A stretch of 64,000 nt of DNA from Luteococcus sp038433155 (GTDB lineage: Bacteria > Actinomycetota > Actinomycetes > Propionibacteriales > Propionibacteriaceae), in the NCBI RefSeq assembly GCF_038433155.1, contig NZ_JBCDMW010000026.1:34637-98636 (forward strand), given 5' to 3'. A program made the translations under genes and the position numbers. A model generated the notes under the pieces. It did not search any database. It worked only from the letters and a program-made list of their open reading frames with translations, and was not told the DNA's origin. The first letter of the stretch is position 1. Each line of letters begins with the position of its first letter. Shown piece after piece: positions 15,571 to 22,935 of this stretch.

Positions 15571-16778
15571 CACTCATCTCCCGTCGGGATCGTGGCGACG
15601 ACCTCGAAGCCGCCCGCGGGGCGCCGCCCGACGCTCAGCTCACCATGATGCGCGGCGACGCGCTCGCGCATGCCAATCAGGCCGTGCCCCGCGTGTTGAC
15701 CATCGGCAGGGTCCGGACCTGCGCCGTCGTCGGACACGTCCACCGTGATCACCTCGTCGCTGTGAGTCAGGGTGACCCGCACCTCCCGGACGCCCGGGCC
15801 GGCGTGTTTGCGGACATTGGTCAAGGCCTCCTGGACGATCCGGTAGGCCGTCAGGTCGACACTCGCTGGAACCGGACGCCGCTCCCCCACCTCCACCAGG
15901 TGCACTGGCAGCCCGGCCGCTCGCGACTCCGCCACCAGTCCGGGCAGTTGCGCGATCCCCGGCTGTGGCGCATGCGAGCCCGGTTCGTCGTCACGCAACA
16001 CGCCGAGCATGCGACGCATGTCAGCCAGCGCCGTGCGCCCGGTGTCCCGGACCGTCAACATCGCCTCCCTCGCCTGCTGCGGATTGCCCTCGACGGCCGC
16101 GGCAGCGCCGTCGGACAGGACCGCCACCACGCTCAGGGAGTGGGACACCACGTCGTGGATCTCACGCGCAATCCGCGTGCGCTCCCCGGATGCTGCCAGC
16201 TCTGCCTCGACCGCCTTCTCGCGTTCCAGCTGTGCCGCACGCTCCTGCAGGGAGGCGACATAGCGACGGCGGGTCTGCACCAGGCGCCCCCAGGTCCAGG
16301 CCCACAGGAGCAGTGCCACGATCACCCCGACATCACCAATGCTCATGTCCCCGCGCGCCAGCATCGGCAGGCAGCTCAGCACCGTCCATGCCGTGGTCAC
16401 CACGGCGACCCCGCTCGAGAGTTGCCAGCGCTTCCGGGATGCGATGGTGTAGACCGCCAGCAGCAGCATTACGTCGGCGGGGATCAGCGAAATCCCCAGT
16501 ACGCTCTGGAGGACCGCAATCGCTTGGATGGCCAGATAGCTGGCGACCGGGCGCTGACGACGGACCAACCCCGGCAGGCACAGCCCCAACGAGACCAGCA
16601 GACCGACACCGGGCCACAGGCGCTCGGGCACCGCACCGAACAGGATCGGCAGGTTGTAGGTGAACACCGCCAGCACCACCAACAGATCCAGGAGCCGGGG
16701 ATGGTCGCGAAACCAGCCGCCAGATCCCGACGGCACTCGACCTGGACGGTGATCCTCATCGCCGCGACGCTGGCCCAT
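15570..16778 (-). CDS. Two-component sensor histidine kinase (HisKA_3 type)
   Basis: Membrane sensor kinase of 402 residues. Five or six hydrophobic segments fill residues 25-170, followed by a short coiled coil and the HisKA_3 dimerisation block RIAREIHDVVSHSLSVVAVLSDGA with phospho-accepting His208. The HATPase domain shows the N-box YRIVQEALTNVRKHA, and VSDDGAGP and GHGLIGMRERV for the G boxes. There is no extracellular sensor domain, as in LiaS/BceS-like membrane sensors. ATG 16778 is chosen because GGGAG and TAGAGT lie just upstream; longer in-frame starts run through the tRNA terminator region. Confidence 0.9.
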   Translation of the reverse strand: MGQRRGDEDHRPGRVPSGSGGWFRDHPRLLDLLVVLAVFTYNLPILFGAVPERLWPGVGLLVSLGLCLPGLVRRQRPVASYLAIQAIAVLQSVLGISLIPADVMLLLAVYTIASRKRWQLSSGVAVVTTAWTVLSCLPMLARGDMSIGDVGVIVALLLWAWTWGRLVQTRRRYVASLQERAAQLEREKAVEAELAASGERTRIAREIHDVVSHSLSVVAVLSDGAAAAVEGNPQQAREAMLTVRDTGRTALADMRRMLGVLRDDEPGSHAPQPGIAQLPGLVAESRAAGLPVHLVEVGERRPVPASVDLTAYRIVQEALTNVRKHAGPGVREVRVTLTHSDEVITVDVSDDGAGPDPADGQHAGHGLIGMRERVAAHHGELSVGRRPAGGFEVVATIPTGDE

Positions 16779-16924
16779 GGCTCCCGACTCTACCGGGGGC
16801 CGTCGAGCCCTCTCCCGCCTCGCACAACCTGCCCAGATCACCCCACTCGGCCTCGCTCGCGTTCTGGTGGAAATGCTCCTGCGCCGTGCTCCAACTGTGC
16901 AGCAACTGGGCAACCGAAACAAGA

Positions 16925-16962
16925 AGCCCGTCCCACCAGTGTTTCCACTGGTCAGACGGGCT
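16925..16962 (-). terminator. Rho-independent terminator of tRNA-Asn
   Basis: The arms at 16925-16941 and 16946-16962 pair over about 15 of 17 positions around a TTTC loop. Read on the minus strand the stem is followed by TTCTTGTTT. It lies 7 bp past the 3' end of the tRNA gene. Confidence 0.8.
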
Positions 16963-16968
16963 TTCACA

Positions 16969-17044
16969 TGGCTCCCCGGACTGGACTCGAACCAGTAACC
17001 CTCTGATTAACAGTCAGATGCTCTGCCAATTGAGCTACCAGGGA
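16969..17044 (-). tRNA. tRNA-Asn (anticodon GTT)
   Basis: The minus strand folds as a tRNA: acceptor TCCCTGG (17044-17038) pairs with CCGGGGA (16979-16973) with one G-U pair; D-loop TAGCTCAATTGGCAGAGCA; anticodon stem CTGACT-GTTAATC giving anticodon GTT; T arm ACTGGTTCGAGTCCAGT. The discriminator is G and the 3' CCA is encoded (16971-16969). A terminator follows directly. Confidence 0.95.
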
Positions 17045-17083
17045 TCAGCGCCTTGCGCGAGATGAAACATTACACAAACTTCG

Positions 17084-17596
17084 TCAGAAGTCATAATCGG
17101 CGCGCAACCGGGCCAAGGCCTCGTCGGCAAGGGACTTCACGACGGGGTTGTCCATCCGGGCGCCCCGTACCGCCGTCGCCGACCACACAAGCTCCGGGCT
17201 TCCCGCGGACAGGTCGCGTCGGGCCGAGATCAGCACCGCTCCCCCGCCCGGGACGTCGAACTGGTCCTGCACCGCGATGGTGGCCTGCACGCGTTCCCGG
17301 AAGACCGTCGGCAGGCTGCGGGGTTCGGTCAGCTGGACGGCCTCCTTGCTGCCGTCGGTCAGCCGCCAGTGCAGCTCTGCCCGCTCCGCATTCCAGCCGC
17401 CGGTCTGCACCTGGTGCCAACCGATCGCACGCCAGGGCTCGTCGGCCACCCGCACGGCCATCCGATCCGCGAAGGCCAGCAACTCCGCCCGTGGGCCGCT
17501 ACCGGTGGCCAGGACACGCGCGTCGTGCCCGGTCTGGCGGCGGTAGTCCGCCACCACACGGGAGTCGGGCCGGTTCTTGCGGGAGAGAAGGGACAT
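17084..17596 (-). CDS. Conserved hypothetical cytosolic protein
   Basis: A 170-residue protein not recognised as a named family. It starts MSLLSRKNRPDSRVVADYRRQTGHD and includes ADEPWRAIGWHQVQTGGWNAERAELHWRLTDGS and FRERVQATIAVQDQF, patterns of a mixed alpha/beta fold conserved in actinobacteria. There is no signal peptide or membrane segment. The ATG at 17596 follows CACAAT (17609-17604) by 7 nt, so the mRNA may be leaderless. It is encoded downstream of the sigma factor gene on the same strand, 40 bp apart, and before tRNA-Asn. Confidence 0.7.
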   Translation of the reverse strand: MSLLSRKNRPDSRVVADYRRQTGHDARVLATGSGPRAELLAFADRMAVRVADEPWRAIGWHQVQTGGWNAERAELHWRLTDGSKEAVQLTEPRSLPTVFRERVQATIAVQDQFDVPGGGAVLISARRDLSAGSPELVWSATAVRGARMDNPVVKSLADEALARLRADYDF

Positions 17597-17635
17597 GCCC
17601 ACCATTGTGCCGACCCGCCCCGGCAAGCCGGCAAG

Positions 17636-18499
17636 TCAGGCCGCCTGCCCGACCGATTGTGCCCCGGTCAGCAGATCCCGGGCCTGGTCCAGCCCGCGAC
17701 GCTCCAACCGTCGCACCGTGCTGACCGAGACCCCCAACTGGTCCGCGACCTGGCGGTAGTCACACCGCTGGTGCTCGCCCAGCCCGTACAGCAGCCCAAT
17801 GACCGTCGCCTCCTGACTGCCCAACCGGTCAAGCCAGTCCGGCTCTGCCTCCTCACAGGCGGCGAGTTCACGGGCGGCCCGTGGGCAGCTGATCACCTCC
17901 GAGAACTCCACCAGCTCCAACGGAACCCGGCTGCCTGCGCTCAACGTCGCCCGAACCCAGTCCTGGTCATGTCCAAATTCGGCGGCCAGCACGCGGACCG
18001 CCTCGCGACGGCCCAGCTCCCCCTCCAGCTCGGCCAGCCGGCTCCGCAGCCGGTGGGCCTGCCGATTCCGCCACACCGGCCCCTCCAGCTGCCCACCCCG
18101 GGTCACGGCGTGCTGCAGCACTGCATTGCGAACCCAGGGCTGCCCATAGGTGGAGAACTTCACCCCCTGGCGGTGGTCGAATCGCTCCAAGGCGCTGGCC
18201 AGCCCCACACAACCCTCCTGGAAGAGCTCGTCAAAGCTCACCTCCGTGCGTCGGGAGGCCCTGGCGGCGTGGTGGATCACCAGCCGAAGGTTGGCCAGGA
18301 GGAAGTGTTCCCAGGCCTGTTCCCCCAACCCCACCAGGGCACGCAGCTCCGTCTCCGTCGCCCCGGCTGGCCACGGCTCACGCCCGTCCAGCACGGCGGC
18401 GGCCAGCACACCGGCCTCAATCCGGTCCCCCAACTGCACCTCCTGATCAGCGGTCAGCAGTTCGGGCAGATACGTGGTGTCCATCGCGTGGCAGCTCAT
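17636..18499 (-). CDS. Sigma-70 family RNA polymerase sigma factor
   Basis: Sigma factor of 287 residues. Region 2 is clear: NLRLVIHHAARASRRTEVSFDELFQEGCVGLASALERFDHRQGVKFSTYGQPWVRNAVLQHAV. A shortened region 3 follows, and region 4 has CDYRQVADQLGVSVSTVRRLERRGLDQARDLL as the -35-binding HTH. There is no region 1.1, so it is a group 3 or non-essential type rather than the housekeeping factor. ATG 18499 follows CAGGCT (18511-18506) by 6 nt; the ATG at 18484 is an alternative. Before integration of the 12-kb element, this gene would have followed dnaG directly. Confidence 0.83.
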   Translation of the reverse strand: MSCHAMDTTYLPELLTADQEVQLGDRIEAGVLAAAVLDGREPWPAGATETELRALVGLGEQAWEHFLLANLRLVIHHAARASRRTEVSFDELFQEGCVGLASALERFDHRQGVKFSTYGQPWVRNAVLQHAVTRGGQLEGPVWRNRQAHRLRSRLAELEGELGRREAVRVLAAEFGHDQDWVRATLSAGSRVPLELVEFSEVISCPRAARELAACEEAEPDWLDRLGSQEATVIGLLYGLGEHQRCDYRQVADQLGVSVSTVRRLERRGLDQARDLLTGAQSVGQAA

Positions 18500-18549
18500 G
18501 CCCCGAGCCTGTCCCACAGCCCGCACGAAACCGAGGGCAAAGGGGCCAT

Positions 18550-18587
18550 TGTGGAGTCCGCATTCGGGCAACACTCAGGCGGTTAAT
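18550..18587. other. attL: left attachment site of the integrative element
   Basis: The left half is the bacterial arm TGTGGA (18550-18555). The shared core GCAACACT is at 18568-18575, and the right half is the element arm GGCGGTT (18578-18584). The integrase start codon is 12 bp past the site. See the attR entry for the symmetry argument. Confidence 0.75.
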
Positions 18588-18598
18588 ACACTTCTCCC

Positions 18599-20062
18599 AT
18601 GACGAACACCCGAGCGGCAATCTACTGTCGAATCTCCCTTGATCGCAGCGGCGAGTCACTGGGCGTGCAGCGACAGGAGGAGGCATGCCGCGAACTCTGC
18701 CAACAGCGCGGATGGGACGTGGCCCGGGTCTACCTTGACAATGACATCTCGGCAACGAAGGGGCGGCGACGCCCTGGGTTTGAAGACCTACTAGCCACAG
18801 TTGGGTCCTTTGACGTGATCGTCGTCTGGCACACAGACCGACTGGTGCGTCTCACTAGGGAGCTGGAGCGGGTGATCGACCTGGGGGTTGACGTGCATGC
18901 AGTTCAGGCTGGACACCTGGACCTATCCAACCCTGCTGGCCGTGCCGTTGCGAGGACGATCACCGCATGGGCGCAGTATGAGGGCGAAATCAAGGGGCAG
19001 CGGCAGAAGCTCGCAGCTAGACAGAAGGCCGACAGTGGCACCCCGTCATGGCCGATCCGACCATTCGGGTACAACAGCGATGGCACGAAGCGACCCGAGG
19101 AAGCCGCAGTGCTGGAGGCCGCGTATCACAGCATCATCGCCGGTGAAACCGTCTCGCAGATTGCCCGGAACTGGGAGCGTGACGGCATCCTCACCACCCG
19201 TGGCAACCCGTGGCGCAGGCAGGCAGTCAGTGACATTCTGCGCAGCGTCCGCAACGCTGGCTTGCGAACCTATGGCGGTGAGGTTGTGGGGCGTGGGGCG
19301 TGGGAACCTATCGTGCCGGAGGCTACCTATCGGGCGGCTATGCGCGTCCTAAAGGCACCAGGGCGGGGATACGGGGTTGCTGGCACTGGACGGACGGCGG
19401 CCCATCTTCTGTCTGGCATCCTCCGGTGTTCGCAGTGCGGGGGTGCTGCCCGGTGTCAGAGCCGAGGTGACTACTCGGTGTATGTCTGCATTGAGGGCAA
19501 GTGTGTCACCGCCCAGGAGGAGTACGCCGACGCCAAAGCCCTACGCGAGTTGTTGCGATACATGCCGCTTACCAAGGCCGCATGGGCTGGTCTGAGGATC
19601 GAAGGCATGGGGTCAGAGGACGGCGACACTCAAGCCGTGCGGGATGAACTAGAGGACTTGGCACAGCGGGAACTTGACCTTGCCGAGGCCTATGCAGCCG
19701 GAGCGGTCACCCTTCAGCAGATGATGACAGCGAACAAAGCCACGGCTCAGAGGCGTGCCGAGCTGGAGGCGTCCATTGCGTCTTCCAACAGCACCCAGTC
19801 CTGGGAGCTGGCAAGCCTGTCCGGCGACCCCGAGATTGTGGCCGAGAACTGGCAGTCAAGGACGCTGGCGAAGCGTCGAGCGGTGATCGAGGCGGCATTC
19901 TCAAAAGCAACAATGCATCCCCGTCGCCACCTGAGACCACAGCCGCCCGGAGTCCTGACATTTCTACCCCGAGGCTTCTCCTCTGCCGAGGAGGCCGATG
20001 CTGCACTTGAATCCGTCTTGGGCCAGACCATCACCACCACCACCGAACAGAAGGAGAACTAG
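18599..20062 (+). CDS. int: Large serine recombinase (integrase)
   Basis: Site-specific integrase of 487 residues that carries out attP x attB recombination. The catalytic N-terminal domain has nucleophile Ser13 in YCRISLDRSGE, with Arg11, Arg81 and Arg84 (TDRLVRL) of the active site. A recombinase domain follows (about 150-250, starting PSWPIRPFGYN), then the zinc ribbon with Cys277, Cys280, Cys297 and Cys302, and a coiled-coil region (about 345-395) used for synapsis control. The start follows TACACT (18587-18592) by 6 nt, so the mRNA is likely leaderless, and the promoter overlaps the attP arm. Excision would need a recombination directionality factor; candidates are the small proteins of the element. 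Confidence 0.95.
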   Translation: MTNTRAAIYCRISLDRSGESLGVQRQEEACRELCQQRGWDVARVYLDNDISATKGRRRPGFEDLLATVGSFDVIVVWHTDRLVRLTRELERVIDLGVDVHAVQAGHLDLSNPAGRAVARTITAWAQYEGEIKGQRQKLAARQKADSGTPSWPIRPFGYNSDGTKRPEEAAVLEAAYHSIIAGETVSQIARNWERDGILTTRGNPWRRQAVSDILRSVRNAGLRTYGGEVVGRGAWEPIVPEATYRAAMRVLKAPGRGYGVAGTGRTAAHLLSGILRCSQCGGAARCQSRGDYSVYVCIEGKCVTAQEEYADAKALRELLRYMPLTKAAWAGLRIEGMGSEDGDTQAVRDELEDLAQRELDLAEAYAAGAVTLQQMMTANKATAQRRAELEASIASSNSTQSWELASLSGDPEIVAENWQSRTLAKRRAVIEAAFSKATMHPRRHLRPQPPGVLTFLPRGFSSAEEADAALESVLGQTITTTTEQKEN

Positions 20063-20065
20063 ACC

Positions 20066-20833
20066 ATGATCCCCACCGTCACCACAATCCGCACGGCCAC
20101 GGCCACCGCCCACTTGGAGGGTATGACCGGCACTGGCCTGTTGGTCCTGCCACCTGCCAGCTCTGATGTTGCCGACCCCATGCCGGAATGGGTGTGGCTC
20201 CCGGGTGTCGGCCCGGCGTTGACCTCCCTGTCGCTGCACGACGCCGACATGGGCCAGATGATGCGAAGCCTGCCGAAGGGCTGGACTTTTAATGTGGACG
20301 ATGAAGTCCCGGAGCTGGAGCCGATCAACGGCCTCACTGTCTTCCCACTGGTCGGCCCGGGGGTGGTGGAGCGTCCCACTGTCGAGGAGTTGGCCGAGGC
20401 GGACATTGCGTTGCGGGCTGCGGTAGCCCGGGAGGGGGCTTTGGAGCGCAAGCGCAGGTACTATGGGGAGAACCGAGAGAAGGAGCTGGAGCGCAAGCGA
20501 CGATACTACGAAGAGAACCGAGAGAAGGAGCTGGAGCGCCAGCGACGATACCGCGAAGAGAACCGAGAGGAGCGGCTGGAGTACGCGCGATGGTATCGCG
20601 AAGAGAACAGGGAGTATTGTAATTGGTCTTCTTCCAACGCAACAAGGAAGCTTCAAGAGCTATCCCTGAAAACAGCCACCATCTCCGGTCGCTACTCCCA
20701 GCCCGAGGACGCCTATATTGTTGCCAAGTATGGTGTCATCTCAACCATCGCCATCGCTGTCAATATGAAGCGGACGTACTTCTCTGTAAGGAGCAGGATT
20801 GGATACCTGCGCAAGAAGGGTCTCATTGACTGA
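20066..20833 (+). CDS. Hypothetical protein with four 15-residue charged repeats
   Basis: A 255-residue protein of unknown function. Residues 1-120 are an ordinary globular stretch. Residues 126-185 are four tandem 15-mers, first unit LERKRRYYGENREKE, predicted to form a long charged helix. Similar RRYREENREK runs occur in phage HNH endonucleases and zinc-finger proteins, but no HNH or Cys pair follows here. The last 70 residues (SGRYSQPEDAYIVAKYGVISTIAIAVNMKRTYFSVRSRIGYLRKKG) look like an HTH. It begins 4 nt after the integrase stop with GGAGAA upstream, so it is co-transcribed with int. Confidence 0.7.
   Translation: MIPTVTTIRTATATAHLEGMTGTGLLVLPPASSDVADPMPEWVWLPGVGPALTSLSLHDADMGQMMRSLPKGWTFNVDDEVPELEPINGLTVFPLVGPGVVERPTVEELAEADIALRAAVAREGALERKRRYYGENREKELERKRRYYEENREKELERQRRYREENREERLEYARWYREENREYCNWSSSNATRKLQELSLKTATISGRYSQPEDAYIVAKYGVISTIAIAVNMKRTYFSVRSRIGYLRKKGLID
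20441..20620 (+). repeat. Four tandem 45-bp coding repeats
   Basis: Four in-frame 45-bp units encode the 15-residue repeats of the protein at 20066-20833. Units 2 and 3 are nearly identical in DNA (both carry GAGAACCGAGAGAAGGAGCT at the join), whereas the fourth has drifted. Repeat number could vary between strains without breaking the frame. Confidence 0.85.
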
Positions 20834-20932
20834 GCGCCAAGAGAGGCCCGGCACCGTGGCCCGGTGAACTGGTTCAAGTTGGACCAGTTGCCGAGCTGGT
20901 CCATTGTGGACCACCTGCCGAGGTGAGTCAGG

Positions 20933-21250
20933 ATGACTCAGGTGGACCCCGCGATCACCACCGTGCCCCTTGCCGGAGCCGTCGCCTACCTATATGGAGG
21001 CACCGGCCAAGGGCTGGTGTTGGTGGACAGTCCAGGCACCTACGCTTCCGCCTTGTTGATGCTGCGCAAGTCGAGGTGGTTCCCCTCTGTTCCGGCTGGC
21101 GTCAACGGCGACGTTGCTGGCGAGGATGCCGAGGGTCGGCAGGCTCATTGGGTGTCGAAGTTCGGGGTGATCCCACCCCCTGAGCAGCGTCTGACAGAGG
21201 TTCGGGATGCTCTTGCTGATGTGGCAGGTCTGGTCTGGCAGTGCAGCTAG
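20933..21250 (+). CDS. Hypothetical protein of the element
   Basis: A 105-residue protein beginning MTQVDPAITTVPLAGAVAYLYGGTGQGLVLV. It includes a predicted alpha/beta stretch (SALLMLRKSRWFPSVPAG) and an acidic C-terminus. No family is recognised and there is no membrane segment. The ATG at 20933 has AGGTGAGTC upstream, a modest ribosome binding site, and the gene lies 99 bp after the repeat protein on the same strand. A size near 100 residues next to a serine integrase would suit an accessory or directionality factor, but nothing in the sequence proves that. Confidence 0.5.
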   Translation: MTQVDPAITTVPLAGAVAYLYGGTGQGLVLVDSPGTYASALLMLRKSRWFPSVPAGVNGDVAGEDAEGRQAHWVSKFGVIPPPEQRLTEVRDALADVAGLVWQCS

Positions 21251-21294
21251 GCCAGAACCTCGCTAGAAATGGCTCCTGACGAAGATTTGCCCGC

Positions 21295-21352
21295 AATCCC
21301 TTACCTGTAAGGAATGTTGTTCTGAGACGGTTTTTCTTTCCTGTAAGGGATT
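21295..21352. repeat. Spaced inverted repeat around CCTGTAAGG
   Basis: AATCCCTTAC (21295-21304) and GTAAGGGATT (21343-21352) are perfect 10-bp inverted repeats 38 bp apart. The left side is itself a small dyad (CCTTAC-CT-GTAAGG, 21299-21312), and CCTGTAAGG occurs twice (21304 and 21340). It lies in the 241-bp gap downstream of two convergent genes of the element and could be an operator, terminator or integrase accessory site. Confidence 0.5.
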
Positions 21353-21491
21353 CCGAGCACTAAAACGTTCGCATGGGTAGTTGTCCATCCGAACGGAAAA
21401 TGCGCTCAGAATCGTTCCTGGAGAACTAGTTGAAAACGGTACTATCTCTGAGGTGGATTAACCCAAGGCCACCCAAGGCCATCGACGCAAC

Positions 21492-21701
21492 CTAGTGTGG
21501 ACCTGGCTTCCAGCCGGTCTCCTGCACCCAGTCCTGGACAGTCCGAGCTGCCCACCCTGGCCGGTCTCCCACCATGACATCCGGCTCCACTAGGCGGCCC
21601 TGCTGGCGCATGCGACGGACGCTCACCGGGTTGATCCCCAACAGCTCTGCCACCTGGGCTTGATCCAGGTACAGCACCGGCCTATGCGGCTTGCTCGCCA
21701 T
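21492..21701 (-). CDS. Small HTH protein (AlpA/excisionase-like)
   Basis: DNA-binding protein of 69 residues. Residues 10-60 (YLDQAQVAELLGINPVSVRRMRQQGRLVEPDVMVGDRPGWAARTVQDWV) form a MerR-like winged helix of the AlpA/HTH_17 type seen in excisionases and plasmid regulators. The ATG at 21701 follows GAGAGGAGTTTCACG, giving a strong GAGAGGAG site. It is convergent with the 20933-21250 gene and lies downstream of the membrane-anchored protein on the same strand. It could be the recombination directionality factor of the integrase or a repressor. Confidence 0.7.
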   Translation of the reverse strand: MASKPHRPVLYLDQAQVAELLGINPVSVRRMRQQGRLVEPDVMVGDRPGWAARTVQDWVQETGWKPGPH

Positions 21702-21783
21702 CGTGAAACTCCTCTCGCCCGAACATGCCCCAAGGGGCCATCCGGTAACACCGGACAGCCCCCTGGAGCCTATCGCCTGCGGA

Positions 21784-22935
21784 TCAACGGGTGATGGTCT
21801 CGATCTGACCCGGACCGTAGACCACCGCAGTCAAGCCGGTTCCCTTGATCGGAACCATGGCGTACTCGCTCCCGGAGTCGATCCCACGGCAACCGAACTT
21901 GTGGCCCGTCATGTCATAGTCAGACTCGCAGACCGGCAGTCGCTTGGGGAGCTTCGCCCGGCTGGCCCTGGCCTGGAGCTTGACCACCTTGCCGTCCCGG
22001 ACGTTCACCAGGACGCGAACCCGCTTGCCTCCCACATTCACAGAGGCATCCGTGACGGCCTTGTGCTGGACCTTGGCCTGGACAGGAGCGGCCTGGGCAA
22101 CCTGGGCACCGACCCCCGGAACCGGCTCAGTCACCGTCAGACCAACAGCCCCCACAGTGGCCAGCAGTGCAGCGCCGACATAGCGGGCAGCGCGACCGCT
22201 TCCACGATGGTGGCTGTCCTCCTGGGGCTCCTCCTTCTGGGACTGCACGAACGCTTCGTAGGCCGCGTCGCGCTTGGCAACAGCCTCCCGCCATTCCATG
22301 TAAGCGAAGCTGCCCCGACCCTGAGCGATCCACTCCTGGACCCGCCGGTCTGCTTCCCGCATCCAAGCGGCCCACGCCTCCCAGGAGCCGTGGGCGGCAC
22401 CCTGGAGCACTGCAGCGTCGGCACCCTCCAGGGTGTTCGCCACGCTCACCAGCAACTCGCCCACGGTGGAGCCGGTAGCCAGGAGGCAGGAGCTTTCGTC
22501 GCCAATGAACATCAGCGGGTGAGCTGCCTTGGGGTCGAGTACCTGGCGAATAGAACCAATGATCCGACCGTCGCGGATGACAGCGAGCGGGTAGGCACTG
22601 CCCCCCTCCACGGCAGCGACCGACAGACCGTGGGACTCCCCCTGGCTGGGCTCCTCCTGGGTCACGTCCTGGCTGGACTCCTCCTGGCTGGACTCCTCCA
22701 GGGTGGGCAGCTCCTCCGCCCCCAGGATGGCGGCGGACTCCGCCTTGGACAGACGCTCAACCTTGACGGAGGCTCCGATGGTGAACTGATCGGACCACGG
22801 GTTATCGACCTGGCGAGCGGTGAACTCCACATCGGCACCAGCGGTGATGGGATCGGACATGATGACGAGGTGGCGGTAATCGGTACGGATGACATCGCCA
22901 GCGCGGACGGACTGGGCGTTGATCTTGCGGGACAT
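21784..22935 (-). CDS. Membrane-anchored hypothetical protein of the element
   Basis: A 383-residue protein not matched to a known family. Residues 1-70 are a compact beta-rich domain (RAGDVIRTDYRHLVIMSDPITAGADVEF), then comes a Glu/Ser/Gln-rich linker (EESSQEESSQDVTQEEPSQGE, about 80-100), an alpha-helical middle part with many Trp and Glu residues, and a single hydrophobic helix (YVGAALLATVGAVGLTVTEPV, about 260-280). A C-terminal domain of about 100 residues with a possible disulfide pair (PVCESDYDM ... KFGCRGIDS) follows. The ATG at 22935 has AAGGAG upstream. The topology suggests an inner cytosolic part and an outer C-terminal part; a role in surface exclusion or host interaction is speculation. 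Confidence 0.65.
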   Translation of the reverse strand: MSRKINAQSVRAGDVIRTDYRHLVIMSDPITAGADVEFTARQVDNPWSDQFTIGASVKVERLSKAESAAILGAEELPTLEESSQEESSQDVTQEEPSQGESHGLSVAAVEGGSAYPLAVIRDGRIIGSIRQVLDPKAAHPLMFIGDESSCLLATGSTVGELLVSVANTLEGADAAVLQGAAHGSWEAWAAWMREADRRVQEWIAQGRGSFAYMEWREAVAKRDAAYEAFVQSQKEEPQEDSHHRGSGRAARYVGAALLATVGAVGLTVTEPVPGVGAQVAQAAPVQAKVQHKAVTDASVNVGGKRVRVLVNVRDGKVVKLQARASRAKLPKRLPVCESDYDMTGHKFGCRGIDSGSEYAMVPIKGTGLTAVVYGPGQIETITR

